Shown piece by piece: positions 17,484 to 27,183 of a stretch of 64,000 nt of DNA. Both the position numbers and the translations under genes were made by a program. Within the stretch, counting starts at the first letter, position 1. Each line of letters starts with the position of its first letter. The notes below the pieces were generated by a model, which did no database searches, was not told the origin of the DNA, and saw only the letters and a list, made by a program, of their open reading frames with translations. This DNA comes from an uncultured Clostridia bacterium (lineage in GTDB: Bacteria; Bacillota; Clostridia; Christensenellales; Borkfalkiaceae): contig CAKNLK010000003.1 in assembly GCA_930989535.1 (NCBI GenBank), forward strand, positions 1 through 64,000, written 5' to 3'.

Positions 17484-17577
17484 ATATATGCGCGCCGCTC
17501 GCGCGGCATGCGTGTTTTTTCCGCAAAAGCCGCGCCCCGCGCCGGCATCGTTTATTCTATATTTATACGGAGCATCT

Positions 17578-18462
17578 ATGTTCATTTCCCGAATTTTTCT
17601 GCAAAAAAAGGCGGTGTATTCCTTCGAAATATTCCCGCCCAAGCCGACGGCGGACATCGCTGCCGTCGAGGATACCGTAAAAAATCTGTCCGCCCTTTCG
17701 CCCGACTATATCTCCGTGACGTGCAGTGCGGGCGGCTCGGGCAATTCGCGCACGCCCGAAATCGCGCGCATGGTCAAGCGGTTCGGCGTGGAGCCGCTCG
17801 CGCACCTGACCTGCATCAATTCGGACAGAGCCGCTGTCTCTGCCTCCCTGCAGGAACTCGCGGAGAGCGGCATCGACAACGTGCTCGCCCTGCGCGGCGA
17901 CCGCATCGAGGGCGCGAAGGAGAGCGAGGAATTTCGCCACGCCTCCGACCTCGTTACCTTTATCCGGAACAGCGGCCATGACTTCGATATCGCCGCCGCC
18001 TGCTACCCCGAAGGCCACCCCGAAAGCCCGGACATCTTTACCGATATCCGCAACCTGAAGAAAAAGGTGGACGCGGGCGTGAGCCACCTCAATACGCAGC
18101 TGTTTTTCGACAACGACGACTTTTTCCGCTTCCGCGACATGATTTCCCTCGCGGGCGTCGACGTGCCCGTACAGGCGGGGATTATGCCGCTCGTGAAAAA
18201 GAGCCACGTCGACCGCATCATTTCCCTCTCGGGCGCGAAGATACCCGCGAAAATTTCGCGCATGATTTCCCGCTTTTACGACAAGCCCGATTCTCTTTTG
18301 GAGGCGGGCATCGCCTACGCCGTCGACCAAATCGTCGATTTGCTTTCGGCGGGCGCGCGCGGGGTGCACTTGTACGTGATGAACAATGCCTACGTGGCGC
18401 GGCGCATTACCGAGAGCGTTGCGCCCATCCTGCGCGAAATCAACGGCGCAGACGATAACTGA
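17578..18462 (+). CDS. metF: 5,10-methylenetetrahydrofolate reductase
   Basis: 294 residues; start at 17578 chosen for ACGGAG upstream and because the family begins just before the FEIFPPK motif. Reduces methylene-THF to methyl-THF, the methyl donor for MetH. Seen: YSFEIFPPKP (catalytic Glu), DYISVTCSAGG, HLTCIN, LALRGDRIEGAK and GIMPL, all characteristic TIM-barrel FAD-enzyme motifs. It is followed after 12 bp by metH on the same strand, making a clear methionine-cycle operon. Confidence 0.93.
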   Translation: MFISRIFLQKKAVYSFEIFPPKPTADIAAVEDTVKNLSALSPDYISVTCSAGGSGNSRTPEIARMVKRFGVEPLAHLTCINSDRAAVSASLQELAESGIDNVLALRGDRIEGAKESEEFRHASDLVTFIRNSGHDFDIAAACYPEGHPESPDIFTDIRNLKKKVDAGVSHLNTQLFFDNDDFFRFRDMISLAGVDVPVQAGIMPLVKKSHVDRIISLSGAKIPAKISRMISRFYDKPDSLLEAGIAYAVDQIVDLLSAGARGVHLYVMNNAYVARRITESVAPILREINGADDN

Positions 18463-18474
18463 CGGAGCTGTTTT

Positions 18475-20862
18475 ATGGATTTCAAAAGATTGATAGAAGA
18501 AAAAATCGCCGTATTCGACGGCGCGTTCGGCACCGCCCTGCAGCGCAAAACGGGCGGAAAAGCGGGTACCGTTCCCGAAAAACTGAACCTTGAGCGGCCG
18601 GACATCATCGCCGAGATACACCGCGAATACGCCGCGGCGGGCGCGGACGTGATTACCGCGAACACCTTCGGCGCGAACGAAATCAAACTCGGCTCGCGCG
18701 AGCTTTCCGACGAGCTCATCCGCGCGGGCGTTGCAATCGCGAAGGGGGAAGCGGGCGGCAAACTCGTGGCGCTGGACATCGGCCCGCTCGGGCGGCTGCT
18801 CGAGCCGATGGGAGACATCCCCTTCGAGCGGGCGTACGATACCTTTGCGCACGCCGTGGAGGCGGGCAAAGACGCCGACCTCATTTTAATCGAGACGATG
18901 TCTGACTTGCAGGAGCTGCGCGCCGCGCTGCTGGCCGCGCGCGAGCACAGCGACAAGCCCGTGCTCTGCTCGATGACCTTCGACGAGAGCGGGCGCACCT
19001 TTATGGGATGCGACCCCGTGTGCTTTGCGCTGACCGCCTCCCCTCTCGCCGACGCAATCGGCGTAAACTGCTCGCTCGGCCCTAAACAGCTGCTGCCCGT
19101 CGTGCAGACGATTCTGCGGTATACGGACAAGCCCGTGCTCGTACAGCCGAACGCCGGGCTGCCCGACGAAAAGATGCACTACAGCGTGAGCGCGGAGGAA
19201 TTTGCCGCGGCGAGCGAAGAATTTTTGAAGGCGGGCGCGCGAATCGTGGGCGGGTGCTGCGGCACGACGCCCGAATACATCCGCCAACTGCGCGCCCTCG
19301 CCGACCGGTATTCGCCGCAAAAGGCGCGCTATGCGCCGGTATCCGCCGTATGTTCCGCCTCGCGGGCAGTCTTCATCGACGGGGTAAAAATCATCGGGGA
19401 GCGCATCAACCCGACGGGCAAAAAGGCGATGAAGCAGGCGCTCCTGGCGGGCGATTACGACTTTGTGCAGGAACAGGCGCTCGAACAGGCGGACGCGGGG
19501 GCAGACATCCTCGACGTGAACGCGGGGCTGCCCGAACTCGACGAGGCGGCGGCGCTCGAGCGGCTGGTGCGCGAGGTGCAGTCCGTTTGCCCCCTGCCCC
19601 TGCAAATCGACACCAGCAGCGCGGCGGCCGCCGAGCGCGCCCTGCGCGCCTACTGCGGCAAGGCCGTTCTGAACTCGGTGAACGGCGAGGAAAAGAACCT
19701 GCGCGCCCTTCTGCCCGTCGTGAAAAAGTACGGCGCGGCGGTCGTGGGGCTGACCATCGACGAGCGCGGGCTGCCCCAAACGGCGCAGCGGCGGGTGGAA
19801 ATCGCGGAAAAAATTATCCGCACGGCGGAGGAATACGGCATCGCGCAGGAGGATATCTATATCGACTGCCTCACGCTCACCGCGAGCACCGAGCAGGCGC
19901 AGGCGCTCGAAACGCTGCAGGCTATCCGCACCATCAAGGAAAAATACCGCGTAAAGACGGTTCTGGGGGTGAGCAACATCTCCTTCGGGCTGCCCAACCG
20001 CAAGATTATCAACGCCTCGTTTTTGACGGCCGCCCTGTTCGCGGGGCTGGACTTGCCCATTCTGAACCCCAACGTAAGCGAAAACATGCAGGCGGTGGCG
20101 GCGTACCGCGTGTTGAGCGGATACGACAAAAACTGCGCCGATTATACGCAAAAATACGCCAACCTCACCGTCGAGACCAGGGAGACTCCCGTACCCGCCG
20201 GAAAAGCGGCGGACACCGCGGCAGGGCCTCAGCCCGGCGCGGACGGAGAACTTGCGGAGCGGCTGCAGGACGAGATACGCAAGGGGCTGCCCGCCGCGCA
20301 GACGTGCGCCGCCCTGCTCGAAAGGGAAGCGCCGCTCGACGTTATCGAAAACCGACTGATTCCCGCGCTCAACCGGGTAGGCGACGACTACGAGAGCGGA
20401 AAGATATTCCTGCCCCAGCTCATCGCGTCGGCGGAGAGCGCGAAGGGGTGCTTCGAAGAAATCAAAAAACTGCTGCCCGAGGGAAAGGCGGAGCGCGGCA
20501 AAATCGTGATGGCGACCGTGCGGGGCGACATGCACGACATCGGGAAAAACATCGTGAAGACGGTGCTCGAAAATTACGGGTACACGATTATCGATTTGGG
20601 CAAAAACGTGCCGCCCGAGGAGATTGCCGCCGTGTGCAAGCGGGAGAATATCGCCCTGTGCGGGCTTTCCGCCCTGATGACCACGACCGTCGTTTCCATG
20701 GAGGAGACAATCGCCTTGCTGCGAAGGGAATGTCCCTCCTGCCGCGTGATGGCGGGCGGCGCCGTGCTCAACGCCGAATACGCGAAAAAAATCGGCGCCG
20801 ATTACTACTGCAAGGACGCAAACGCGAGCGTAAAGGCCGCGCAGGAAGTTTTCGGGAAATAA
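18475..20862 (+). CDS. metH: Cobalamin-dependent methionine synthase, short form
   Basis: 795 residues. Transfers a methyl group from methyl-THF to homocysteine through cobalamin. The homocysteine domain (1-300) has the zinc ligands in GVNCSLGP and GGCCGTTPEY; the pterin domain (about 310-570) begins KIIGERINPTGKK; the cobalamin cap and Rossmann domain (about 585-795) has DMHDIGKN with the axial His at 687. The AdoMet-binding reactivation domain of the E. coli enzyme is absent, as in many Clostridia and Thermotoga. Reactivation would then need a separate protein, not found in the window. Confidence 0.93.
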   Translation: MDFKRLIEEKIAVFDGAFGTALQRKTGGKAGTVPEKLNLERPDIIAEIHREYAAAGADVITANTFGANEIKLGSRELSDELIRAGVAIAKGEAGGKLVALDIGPLGRLLEPMGDIPFERAYDTFAHAVEAGKDADLILIETMSDLQELRAALLAAREHSDKPVLCSMTFDESGRTFMGCDPVCFALTASPLADAIGVNCSLGPKQLLPVVQTILRYTDKPVLVQPNAGLPDEKMHYSVSAEEFAAASEEFLKAGARIVGGCCGTTPEYIRQLRALADRYSPQKARYAPVSAVCSASRAVFIDGVKIIGERINPTGKKAMKQALLAGDYDFVQEQALEQADAGADILDVNAGLPELDEAAALERLVREVQSVCPLPLQIDTSSAAAAERALRAYCGKAVLNSVNGEEKNLRALLPVVKKYGAAVVGLTIDERGLPQTAQRRVEIAEKIIRTAEEYGIAQEDIYIDCLTLTASTEQAQALETLQAIRTIKEKYRVKTVLGVSNISFGLPNRKIINASFLTAALFAGLDLPILNPNVSENMQAVAAYRVLSGYDKNCADYTQKYANLTVETRETPVPAGKAADTAAGPQPGADGELAERLQDEIRKGLPAAQTCAALLEREAPLDVIENRLIPALNRVGDDYESGKIFLPQLIASAESAKGCFEEIKKLLPEGKAERGKIVMATVRGDMHDIGKNIVKTVLENYGYTIIDLGKNVPPEEIAAVCKRENIALCGLSALMTTTVVSMEETIALLRRECPSCRVMAGGAVLNAEYAKKIGADYYCKDANASVKAAQEVFGK

Positions 20863-20877
20863 TAGTTATAATATACA

Positions 20878-21180
20878 GAAAGGGAGCGGGGCGGCAAATT
20901 TGCCGCCCCGCTCCCTTTTTAAATTCCGCGCATTTTCCGCCCGCGCAGCAAGGCACCGCCCGCGCCCCGTACGGCGCCCGGCCCGGAGAACCGCCGGCGC
21001 CGCGTTCCCCTGCCGCGGAAAAGCCGGAAGCGCCCCGCCGCGCGGAACGCGCGCAAACGCAGAAAAATGAATCAGGCGCAGAGCCTTGCGGTTCTGCGCC
21101 CAATCCATATATGATAAGGGGGAAAATGATGAGCTATTCAGGGTAACCAAGCGAAAGCGTTGCGCGTTTCGTTTGATTAC
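20878..21180 (-). ncRNA. Candidate small RNA transcript of about 300 nt
   Basis: Bounded by the promoter at 21187-21215 and the terminator at 20880-20919. Reading frames inside lack ribosome sites and coding character. An internal GGCGCAGA/TCTGCGCC hairpin is visible. No match to tmRNA, RNase P, SRP RNA or 6S RNA signatures was recognised. Confidence 0.4.
20880..20919. terminator. Bidirectional rho-independent terminator
   Basis: AAGGGAGCGGGGCGGC is paired with its complement around AAATTT and followed by TTTTT on the plus strand; the minus strand also ends in a T-rich run. It terminates metH and any minus-strand transcript from 21180. Confidence 0.9.
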
Positions 21181-21186
21181 ACGCAT

Positions 21187-21215
21187 ATTATAGCAAGTAG
21201 AAAAAAATTTGTAAA
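21187..21215 (-). promoter_or_regulatory. Orphan sigma-A promoter
   Basis: On the minus strand TTTACA, 17 bp, TATAAT. No gene follows before the terminator about 270 bp downstream. Confidence 0.55.
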
Positions 21216-21501
21216 GCAAAAAAAATGGATTTTTTAAAATTTTTTTAAATAATTTTTTGTAACATTTTTTGTCGAATTTTAACATTTTTATGAAAATCGA
21301 GCCGAATTCTTGTTAATACTGTTAAATGTTTGCAATATTTCACTTTTTTGTGAAAAGTAAAATTCTAAAATAACATTTTCACAAAAGGCAGGCAGCCCGC
21401 GCACGCACCATTCTCCCGTGTGCCCGAAAAGTTATCAAGTTTATAAGCCGCAGCGCCTACCTGCGGAAAAGGGCGGCGGGGATTTGCTCCCCGCCGCACC
21501 T

Positions 21502-22932
21502 TTATTGCCGCGAAAGCGGCTTTTTCTGGCGCAAAAAATACAGTTCGCGGTAGTTTTGCGGCAGGCGCCACGCCCAGTTGCCGCCGAGGGTGGACGGCGT
21601 GTTAATGCGCGACTCCTCCCCCAGCTCCAGATAATCCTGCATGGGGATAATCGCCGTATCCGCGCGGCTGTGCAGCACCGCCCGCACAAAAGCGTGCGTC
21701 TTTGTTTCAAACGGTTTGCGGCGTATACAGCGGCGCACCCGCCATTTCATCCTACCCCGCACCCCTTCGAGGTACTGCCGCGAAGTCATGTTGTCGTGCG
21801 TGCCCGTGTAGGCGATGCAGTGTGCCGGGTAGTTTTCGGGCAGATATTCGCTGTTTTTGCAATCGAAAGCGAATTGCAGCACCTTCATGCCCGGATACCC
21901 CGTATACGCCAAAAGCTCGCGCACCGATTCGTCCAAAAACCCCAAATCCTCCGCCCAGACGGGCGCGGCGGGGAAAACCTCCTTCACCCTTGCAAACAGC
22001 GCCTTGCCGGGCGCCTGCATCCACTTTCCGTTTTTTGCCGTCTTGTCCCCGTACGGCACCGCAAAGTAGGCGGCAAAGCCGCGGAAATGGTCGATGCGCA
22101 CCGCGTCGTACATCGCAAACGCCGCGCGGAAGCGCTCCAGCCACCAGGCAAACCCCTCCTTTTCCAGCCTCTCCCAATTGTAGAGCGGGTTGCCCCACAG
22201 CTGGCCGTCGGGCGAAAACCCGTCGGGCGGAACGCCCGCCACCGCCGTCGGCCGCAGATTTTCGTCCAGCTGAAAACATGCGGGATTCGACCACACGTCC
22301 GCCGAGTCCGCCGAAACGTAGATGGGCAAATCGCCGGCGATGCGGATGCCCTTGCCGTTCGCGTATTTTTTGAGCGCTTTCCACTGCCGGAAAAACTCGA
22401 ATTGCAGAAAGGCGTAGAACTTCGCCTCCCCCTCGGGCGCCCGCGCGCTCCCGCGGCGGCGCTCCTCCTCCGGCCACGACTGCCAATCCCGCCCGCCGTT
22501 TTTATCCTTCAACGCCATAAAGTCGCAGTAGTCCGCGAGCCACGGCGTTTGCGCGCAGAAGCGCAAAAATTCCGCATCGTTCGCGTCGAAACGGGCATAT
22601 GCGCGCCGCAAAACCGCGTACCGCCGCCCGTACAGCCGCGCGTAATCGATGCGCCCCGGCGGCTCTTCCTGCTCCGCCAGCTCCTCCGCCGTGAGCAGGC
22701 CGCCGCGGCAGAGCGCCTCCAAATCGATGAAATACGGGTTGCCCGCGTATGCCGAGGGGGATTGGTAGGGCGAATCGCCGAACGACGTCTGATTCAGCGG
22801 CAGAATCTGCCAGATGTCCTGCCCCGTTTCGGCGAGGAAATCGACGAATTTGTACGCTTCCGCCCCGAAATCGCCGATACCGCAGCGGGAGGGCAGAGAA
22901 AATACGGGCAATAAAATTCCTTTACTTTTCAT
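21502..22932 (-). CDS. malQ: 4-alpha-glucanotransferase (amylomaltase)
   Basis: 476 residues. Transfers maltodextrin segments between glucans. Family motifs seen: GILLPVFSLPSRCGIGDFG at the N-terminus, WQILPLNQT, GDSPYQSPSA, then RIDHFRGF (nucleophile Asp), WAEDLGFL (acid/base Glu) and YTGTHDNMT. Length is normal for bacterial MalQ. It overlaps the upstream glycogen phosphorylase gene by 11 bp, so the two are co-translated and together break down glycogen or maltodextrins. Confidence 0.94.
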   Translation of the reverse strand: MKSKGILLPVFSLPSRCGIGDFGAEAYKFVDFLAETGQDIWQILPLNQTSFGDSPYQSPSAYAGNPYFIDLEALCRGGLLTAEELAEQEEPPGRIDYARLYGRRYAVLRRAYARFDANDAEFLRFCAQTPWLADYCDFMALKDKNGGRDWQSWPEEERRRGSARAPEGEAKFYAFLQFEFFRQWKALKKYANGKGIRIAGDLPIYVSADSADVWSNPACFQLDENLRPTAVAGVPPDGFSPDGQLWGNPLYNWERLEKEGFAWWLERFRAAFAMYDAVRIDHFRGFAAYFAVPYGDKTAKNGKWMQAPGKALFARVKEVFPAAPVWAEDLGFLDESVRELLAYTGYPGMKVLQFAFDCKNSEYLPENYPAHCIAYTGTHDNMTSRQYLEGVRGRMKWRVRRCIRRKPFETKTHAFVRAVLHSRADTAIIPMQDYLELGEESRINTPSTLGGNWAWRLPQNYRELYFLRQKKPLSRQ

Positions 22933-25174
22933 CGCACAGCCCCCAAATTTCGGCGGCGTAGCCGCGCACGGTGCGGTCGGACGAGAAATACGCCGACGAG
23001 GCGACGTTTTTCATCTGCTTTTCGGCGAACGCACGCCTGTCTTGATAGTCTCGGTTGATTTGCAGAAGCGCCCGCACGTACTCGCCGAGGTCGCGGAAGA
23101 TGAAGTAATGGTCGGGCTTATGCCAGCTCGCGCCGACGGTGAGCGAATCGTACAATTCCTTGTAATACCCCCTTTCGTCGGGGAAGGTCTGCAGCATTTC
23201 CAAAGCGCGGCGGGCGTCCTCGTCCTGCGCAAGGTATGCGGCGGGGGTGTACCCCTCTCTGCGCAGGCGCTCCAGCTCGTCCGCCTCCGCGCCGAATACA
23301 TAGTTGTTTTCCCTGCCCGCGCGCTCGAAAATTTCGATGTTCGCGCCGTCCATCGTGCCGCAGGTGACGGCGCCGTTCATCATGAACTTCATGTTGCCCG
23401 TACCGCTCGCCTCCAGCCCCGCCGCCGATACCTGCAGAGAAACGTCGCTGCCCGCGACGATTTTTTCCGCATAGCTGACGCCGTAGTCGGCGACAAACAC
23501 GACCTGCAGTTTCTGATTGACCTCGCCGTCCGCGGCAATCATCGCGGCGACGTCGTTGATGAATTTGATGATGCCCTTGGCGCGGAAATAGGAGGGCGCG
23601 CTCTTTGCCCCGAACAGGAACACGCTCGGCGCAAAATCGGGCAATTCGCCGCGCTTCAATTGGAAATAAATTTCCAGAACCGCGAACGCCGTCATCAGCT
23701 GGCGCTTGTACTCGTGCAGGCGCTTGATTTGCGCGTACACGATTGCGTTCGGCAAAAGCTCGGCGCCGTCGCGCTTTTTTACCGCCTCGTACAGGGCGCG
23801 CTTGCCCGCCTCTTTGGCGGCGATAAATTCCGAAATCGCGGAACCGTCCTCAATATTTTTGGACAGGGCGGAAATTTTTTCAAAGTCCTGCCGCCAGCCG
23901 CGCGCCCATTTGTCGAGAAAGGAAGCGAGCGGCGCGTCGCACAGCTCCAGCCAGCGGCGCTGGGTGACGCCGTTCGTCTGGTTGCAGAATTTTTCGGGAT
24001 AATATTTCGCCGCGGCGGGGAATAAATCGCGCCTGATAATGTCGGAATGCAGCTTCGCCACCCCGTTCACGCGGCGGCCGATAAACACCGCGAGGCTCGC
24101 CATGCGGTACGTTTTGCCCGATTTGACGGCCATCTGCGCCGCCTCCTCCGCCGTGCAGCCGAGGGAGGAAAACTCCCTGCGCGCGAAGGAATCCAGCCGC
24201 TTTAAGACGCGGAGGATGTGCGGCAAAATCTTTTTGAGGTACTTTTCCGGCCAGCACTCGAGCGCCTCGGGCAGGATGGTGTGGTTGGTGTAGTTGAACG
24301 CCTGCCGCGCGAGGGCGACCGCCTTGGGGAAGGGAACGCGGTGTTCCTCCGTCAAAACGCGCACGAATTCGGCGACGGCGAGAACGGGGTGCGTATCGTT
24401 GAGCTGGATGCTGTTATAGCGCGGAAACAGCTCGAATTTTTCGCCGTGCTCCACGATAAAGCGCTCCACGAGCTCCCCCACCGCCGCCGCGGAGAAGAAA
24501 TATTCCTGCCGCAGGCGCAGGAGCTTGCCCTCCTCCGTATCGTCGGCGGGGTACAGGTATTCGCTGATTTTTTCCGCCGCGGGCGAGCCCTCCGCCTGGA
24601 ACAGCCGCAAAATGTTCGTGCGTTTGCCGATGACGGGCATATCGTAGGGCACGGCGCGCACCGTCATATCCGCAAAGGCGATTTCGCGCGCTTCGTCCTC
24701 GCGGCGGAAGCTCCACGGGTCGCCGAAGCGCTGCCAGTCGTCGGGGTATTCCGTCTGATACCCGTCTTCGAATTTTTGGCGGAACAGCCCGTATTTATAG
24801 CGGATGCCGTAGCCGTACAGGGGCAGCCCCTCCGCCGCGGCGGAATCGAGAAAGCACGCCGCGAGCCGCCCCAGCCCGCCATTGCCGAGGGCCGCATCGC
24901 CGATTTGCTCGAAATCGGCGATGTTCACCCCCTTTTCGGCGAGAATTTTTTGCACGTCTTCCAAAATCCCCGCCTCCATGAGGTTGTTGTAGAAGGCGCG
25001 GCCGACGAGGAACTCGACGGAGAGGTAGCAGGCGCAGCTGCCACGCCGCGCAACCTGCGCGTCCGTATACGCCTCCTCGGCGACGATTGCGGAAATTTCG
25101 TTGTACAGGGCGACGACGCCCTTTCCCTCCGCGCCGACGGCGCGGATTTTTTCCAAAATACGCTGTCTGTTCAT
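22922..25174 (-). CDS. glgP: Glycogen/maltodextrin phosphorylase
   Basis: 750 residues. Releases glucose 1-phosphate from alpha-1,4-glucans. Seen: GRAFYNNL, GNGGLGRLAACFLDS, and the pyridoxal-phosphate region EASGTGNMKFMMNGA with its Lys, then GTMDGANIEI. The short N-terminus, without the allosteric extension of animal enzymes, is normal for bacteria. First gene of a two-gene operon with malQ; AGGAAAGG lies just before the ATG. Confidence 0.94.
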   Translation of the reverse strand: MNRQRILEKIRAVGAEGKGVVALYNEISAIVAEEAYTDAQVARRGSCACYLSVEFLVGRAFYNNLMEAGILEDVQKILAEKGVNIADFEQIGDAALGNGGLGRLAACFLDSAAAEGLPLYGYGIRYKYGLFRQKFEDGYQTEYPDDWQRFGDPWSFRREDEAREIAFADMTVRAVPYDMPVIGKRTNILRLFQAEGSPAAEKISEYLYPADDTEEGKLLRLRQEYFFSAAAVGELVERFIVEHGEKFELFPRYNSIQLNDTHPVLAVAEFVRVLTEEHRVPFPKAVALARQAFNYTNHTILPEALECWPEKYLKKILPHILRVLKRLDSFARREFSSLGCTAEEAAQMAVKSGKTYRMASLAVFIGRRVNGVAKLHSDIIRRDLFPAAAKYYPEKFCNQTNGVTQRRWLELCDAPLASFLDKWARGWRQDFEKISALSKNIEDGSAISEFIAAKEAGKRALYEAVKKRDGAELLPNAIVYAQIKRLHEYKRQLMTAFAVLEIYFQLKRGELPDFAPSVFLFGAKSAPSYFRAKGIIKFINDVAAMIAADGEVNQKLQVVFVADYGVSYAEKIVAGSDVSLQVSAAGLEASGTGNMKFMMNGAVTCGTMDGANIEIFERAGRENNYVFGAEADELERLRREGYTPAAYLAQDEDARRALEMLQTFPDERGYYKELYDSLTVGASWHKPDHYFIFRDLGEYVRALLQINRDYQDRRAFAEKQMKNVASSAYFSSDRTVRGYAAEIWGLCDEK

Positions 25175-25216
25175 ACCTTTCCTCCCCGCATGCGCGCGGT
25201 TGTGTTTGCTGCCATT

Positions 25217-25245
25217 ATTATAGCATACCGCACACGGAATTGCAA
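25217..25245 (-). promoter_or_regulatory. Sigma-A promoter of glgP-malQ
   Basis: On the minus strand TTGCAA, 17 bp, TATAAT; leader about 35 nt ending in the ribosome site. Confidence 0.65.
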
Positions 25246-25259
25246 TATTCCGCCGAAAA

Positions 25260-25290
25260 AAGGAAAACCCCGCGCCGAAACGCGGGGTTC
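25260..25290 (-). terminator. Terminator of the ThuA-Gfo/Idh cluster
   Basis: On the minus strand AACCCCGCG/CGCGGGGTT around TTTCGG, followed by TTCCTTTTTT; located 11 bp beyond the ThuA gene end. Confidence 0.8.
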
Positions 25291-25300
25291 AGATGCGGTT

Positions 25301-26026
25301 TTATTTTTTGGCGTTTCTGTCAATGCAGAAATCGTCGCGGTGGCCGCAGCCGAGCGGCCCGGATACGGGCTGTTTGGGCGCCACGTATTCGCACGCCTGC
25401 ACGAGCAATTTCCGCACGGCGGGAATGCGATAGGTGGGGTACGTTTCGTGCCCGGGGTTGAAATAAAACAGCTTGCCCAAGCCGCGCTTGAATACGCAGC
25501 CGGCGCGAAACACCTCGCCCCCCTCGAACCAGCCGATATACACCAACTCGTCGGGCGTGGGAATGCCGAACGGCTCGCCGTACATTTCCTCCTGCGGGAT
25601 ATCGATATAATCCCCCAGCCCCGCCGCAATCGGGTGCGACGGGTCGACGCACCACAGCCGCTCGCGCTCGCCGTCTTCCCTCCAGGTGAGGAAGCCGGTC
25701 GTGCCAATGAGGCGGAGGAAGGGCTGCGAGAGATGCGCGGAATGCAAAAAGATTATGCCCATGCCGCGATGCACGCGGTCGACAACCTTATCGACGATGT
25801 CCGCCTGTACGCAGCTGTGGTACATATGCCCCCACCAGAAGGCGACTTCGGCCTCGTTCAACAGCTCGTCGGAAAAGCCTTCCACGCCCGATGCGGTAAT
25901 CGGAAGCAGCGTGGCGGTATGCCCCGCATCGCGCAAGATTTGCGCCAAATATTCCCCCAGCCCCTCGGGATAGGCGGCGCGCACCTCGGCGCCGTCATTT
26001 TTTTCACAAAAAACAAGAACTTTCAT
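25301..26026 (-). CDS. ThuA-like protein
   Basis: 241 residues; start at 26026 chosen for AGGAGG 8 bp upstream. The glutamine-amidotransferase-like ThuA fold is indicated by MKVLVFCEKN, AEVAFWWGHMYHS, GMGIIFLHSAHLS and FYFNPGHETYPTY. ThuA-type proteins act on oxidised (keto) disaccharides together with Gfo/Idh dehydrogenases (established for trehalulose/trehalose catabolism in rhizobia). The last gene of the cluster, downstream of a Gfo/Idh gene by 20 bp. The substrate here cannot be read from sequence. Confidence 0.8.
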   Translation of the reverse strand: MKVLVFCEKNDGAEVRAAYPEGLGEYLAQILRDAGHTATLLPITASGVEGFSDELLNEAEVAFWWGHMYHSCVQADIVDKVVDRVHRGMGIIFLHSAHLSQPFLRLIGTTGFLTWREDGERERLWCVDPSHPIAAGLGDYIDIPQEEMYGEPFGIPTPDELVYIGWFEGGEVFRAGCVFKRGLGKLFYFNPGHETYPTYRIPAVRKLLVQACEYVAPKQPVSGPLGCGHRDDFCIDRNAKK

Positions 26027-26046
26027 GGTATTCCTCCTATCAGGCC

Positions 26047-27132
26047 TCAATCAAAATAATAGGGTTTGCCCGTCTTATCGGACTCGTAGATGCCCTCGAG
26101 AATACGGGTGACGACGGCCGCCTGGTCGGCGGTTACGTACAGCTTGCCCTTGCCGAGCACGGCGTCGGTAAACGTCTTGGATTCCAAATCCTCGGGGGCC
26201 GTGCCCGCCGCGCCCTCGAAGAAAGCGACGGAGCCGGCGGACAAGTCGGGCGTAATCATCGCCTGGCGCCCGCCGATGACGGTGTTAATGCGAAGGCCTT
26301 TCAGCATATCGGCGCCCGCCTTGTCGCCGCAGATGGTCGTGACCGCCTCGATGGGGTCGGCCAAATTGATAGCCCAGCTGGACTTGAGGTTGATGAGGGC
26401 GCCGTTCTTCATCACGACGAAGCCGAACGCGCTGTCCTCGGCGGTGAATTTTTCTGTATCCCAATCCCCCCAGGCGTTGCCCGTGTTCCGCTGCTTGTTG
26501 AGCTTGTGGAAGGTTTTGCCCACGCAGTAGGCCGGCTCATAGTTGTCCATCATGAACAGCGTCAAATCGAGCGCGTGGGTGCCGATGTCGATGAGCGGCC
26601 CGCCGCCCTGCTTTTCCTTATCGATAAACACGCCCCACGTGGGCACCGCGCGGCGGCGGATTGCGATTGCCTCGGCGTAGTACACGTCGCCGAACATCCC
26701 TTCCTCGGCGCGCTCCTTCAAGTACAGCGCGTCGGGGCGGAAGCGGTTCTGATAGCCGATTGTGAGAATTTTGCCCGATTTGTCGCGCGCGGCGAGCATC
26801 TTTTTCGCCTCGGCGTAGTTCATCGCCATCGGCTTTTCGCACAGCACGTGCTTGCCCGCCTCCAGCGCCGCCACCGAAATTTCGCAGTGCGAGCAGTTGG
26901 GAGTGAGCACCAGCACCGCGTCGATGCTCTTATCCTTTAAGAGCTCCCTATAATCGGTGTACGTCTTGGCTCCCGGTTCGCCGTACTCCTTGCAAGCCTT
27001 GACGGCGCGCTCTTCGATAATGTCGCAGAAGGCGACGAGCTCGGAAGCGGGGTTGCGCTTTTCCGCGGGGAGATGTTTGCCGTTTGCGATGCCGCCGCAG
27101 CCGACGACGCCGATTCTTACTTTCTTTTCCAT
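26047..27132 (-). CDS. Gfo/Idh/MocA family oxidoreductase (first of two)
   Basis: 361 residues; start at 27132 (AGAGGAAA upstream). An N-terminal Rossmann fold, IGVVGCGGIANGKHLP, leads to the family signature CEKPMAMNYAEA; the C-terminal substrate domain has GGGPLIDIGTHALDL with the catalytic-region Asp/His. Such enzymes oxidise or reduce sugar or inositol hydroxyls with NAD(P). Probably exported nowhere, as no signal peptide is seen. In a cluster with ThuA and two TIM-barrel proteins. Confidence 0.88.
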   Translation of the reverse strand: MEKKVRIGVVGCGGIANGKHLPAEKRNPASELVAFCDIIEERAVKACKEYGEPGAKTYTDYRELLKDKSIDAVLVLTPNCSHCEISVAALEAGKHVLCEKPMAMNYAEAKKMLAARDKSGKILTIGYQNRFRPDALYLKERAEEGMFGDVYYAEAIAIRRRAVPTWGVFIDKEKQGGGPLIDIGTHALDLTLFMMDNYEPAYCVGKTFHKLNKQRNTGNAWGDWDTEKFTAEDSAFGFVVMKNGALINLKSSWAINLADPIEAVTTICGDKAGADMLKGLRINTVIGGRQAMITPDLSAGSVAFFEGAAGTAPEDLESKTFTDAVLGKGKLYVTADQAAVVTRILEGIYESDKTGKPYYFD

Positions 27133-27183
27133 GCTTTGTTTCCTCTTTATAATGTTATCGTTTTTTATTTTCCTTTGGCGCAA

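Larger units (their letters stand above)
20863..21501. other. Intergenic region with terminator and orphan promoter
   Basis: No convincing protein gene. It contains a strong bidirectional terminator at 20880-20919, a hairpin with GGCGCAGA/TCTGCGCC arms near 21076-21101, a minus-strand sigma-A promoter at 21187-21215, and AT-rich sequence from 21200 to 21380. Confidence 0.6.

Noticed and set aside
17484-17577. SAM riboswitch before metF
   Set aside because: About 90 nt of leader without the S-box core or a terminator hairpin.
18886-20535. 549-residue open frame antisense to metH
   Set aside because: High GC content keeps shadow frames open; metH motifs are complete on the plus strand and the antisense product has no recognisable domain or ribosome site.
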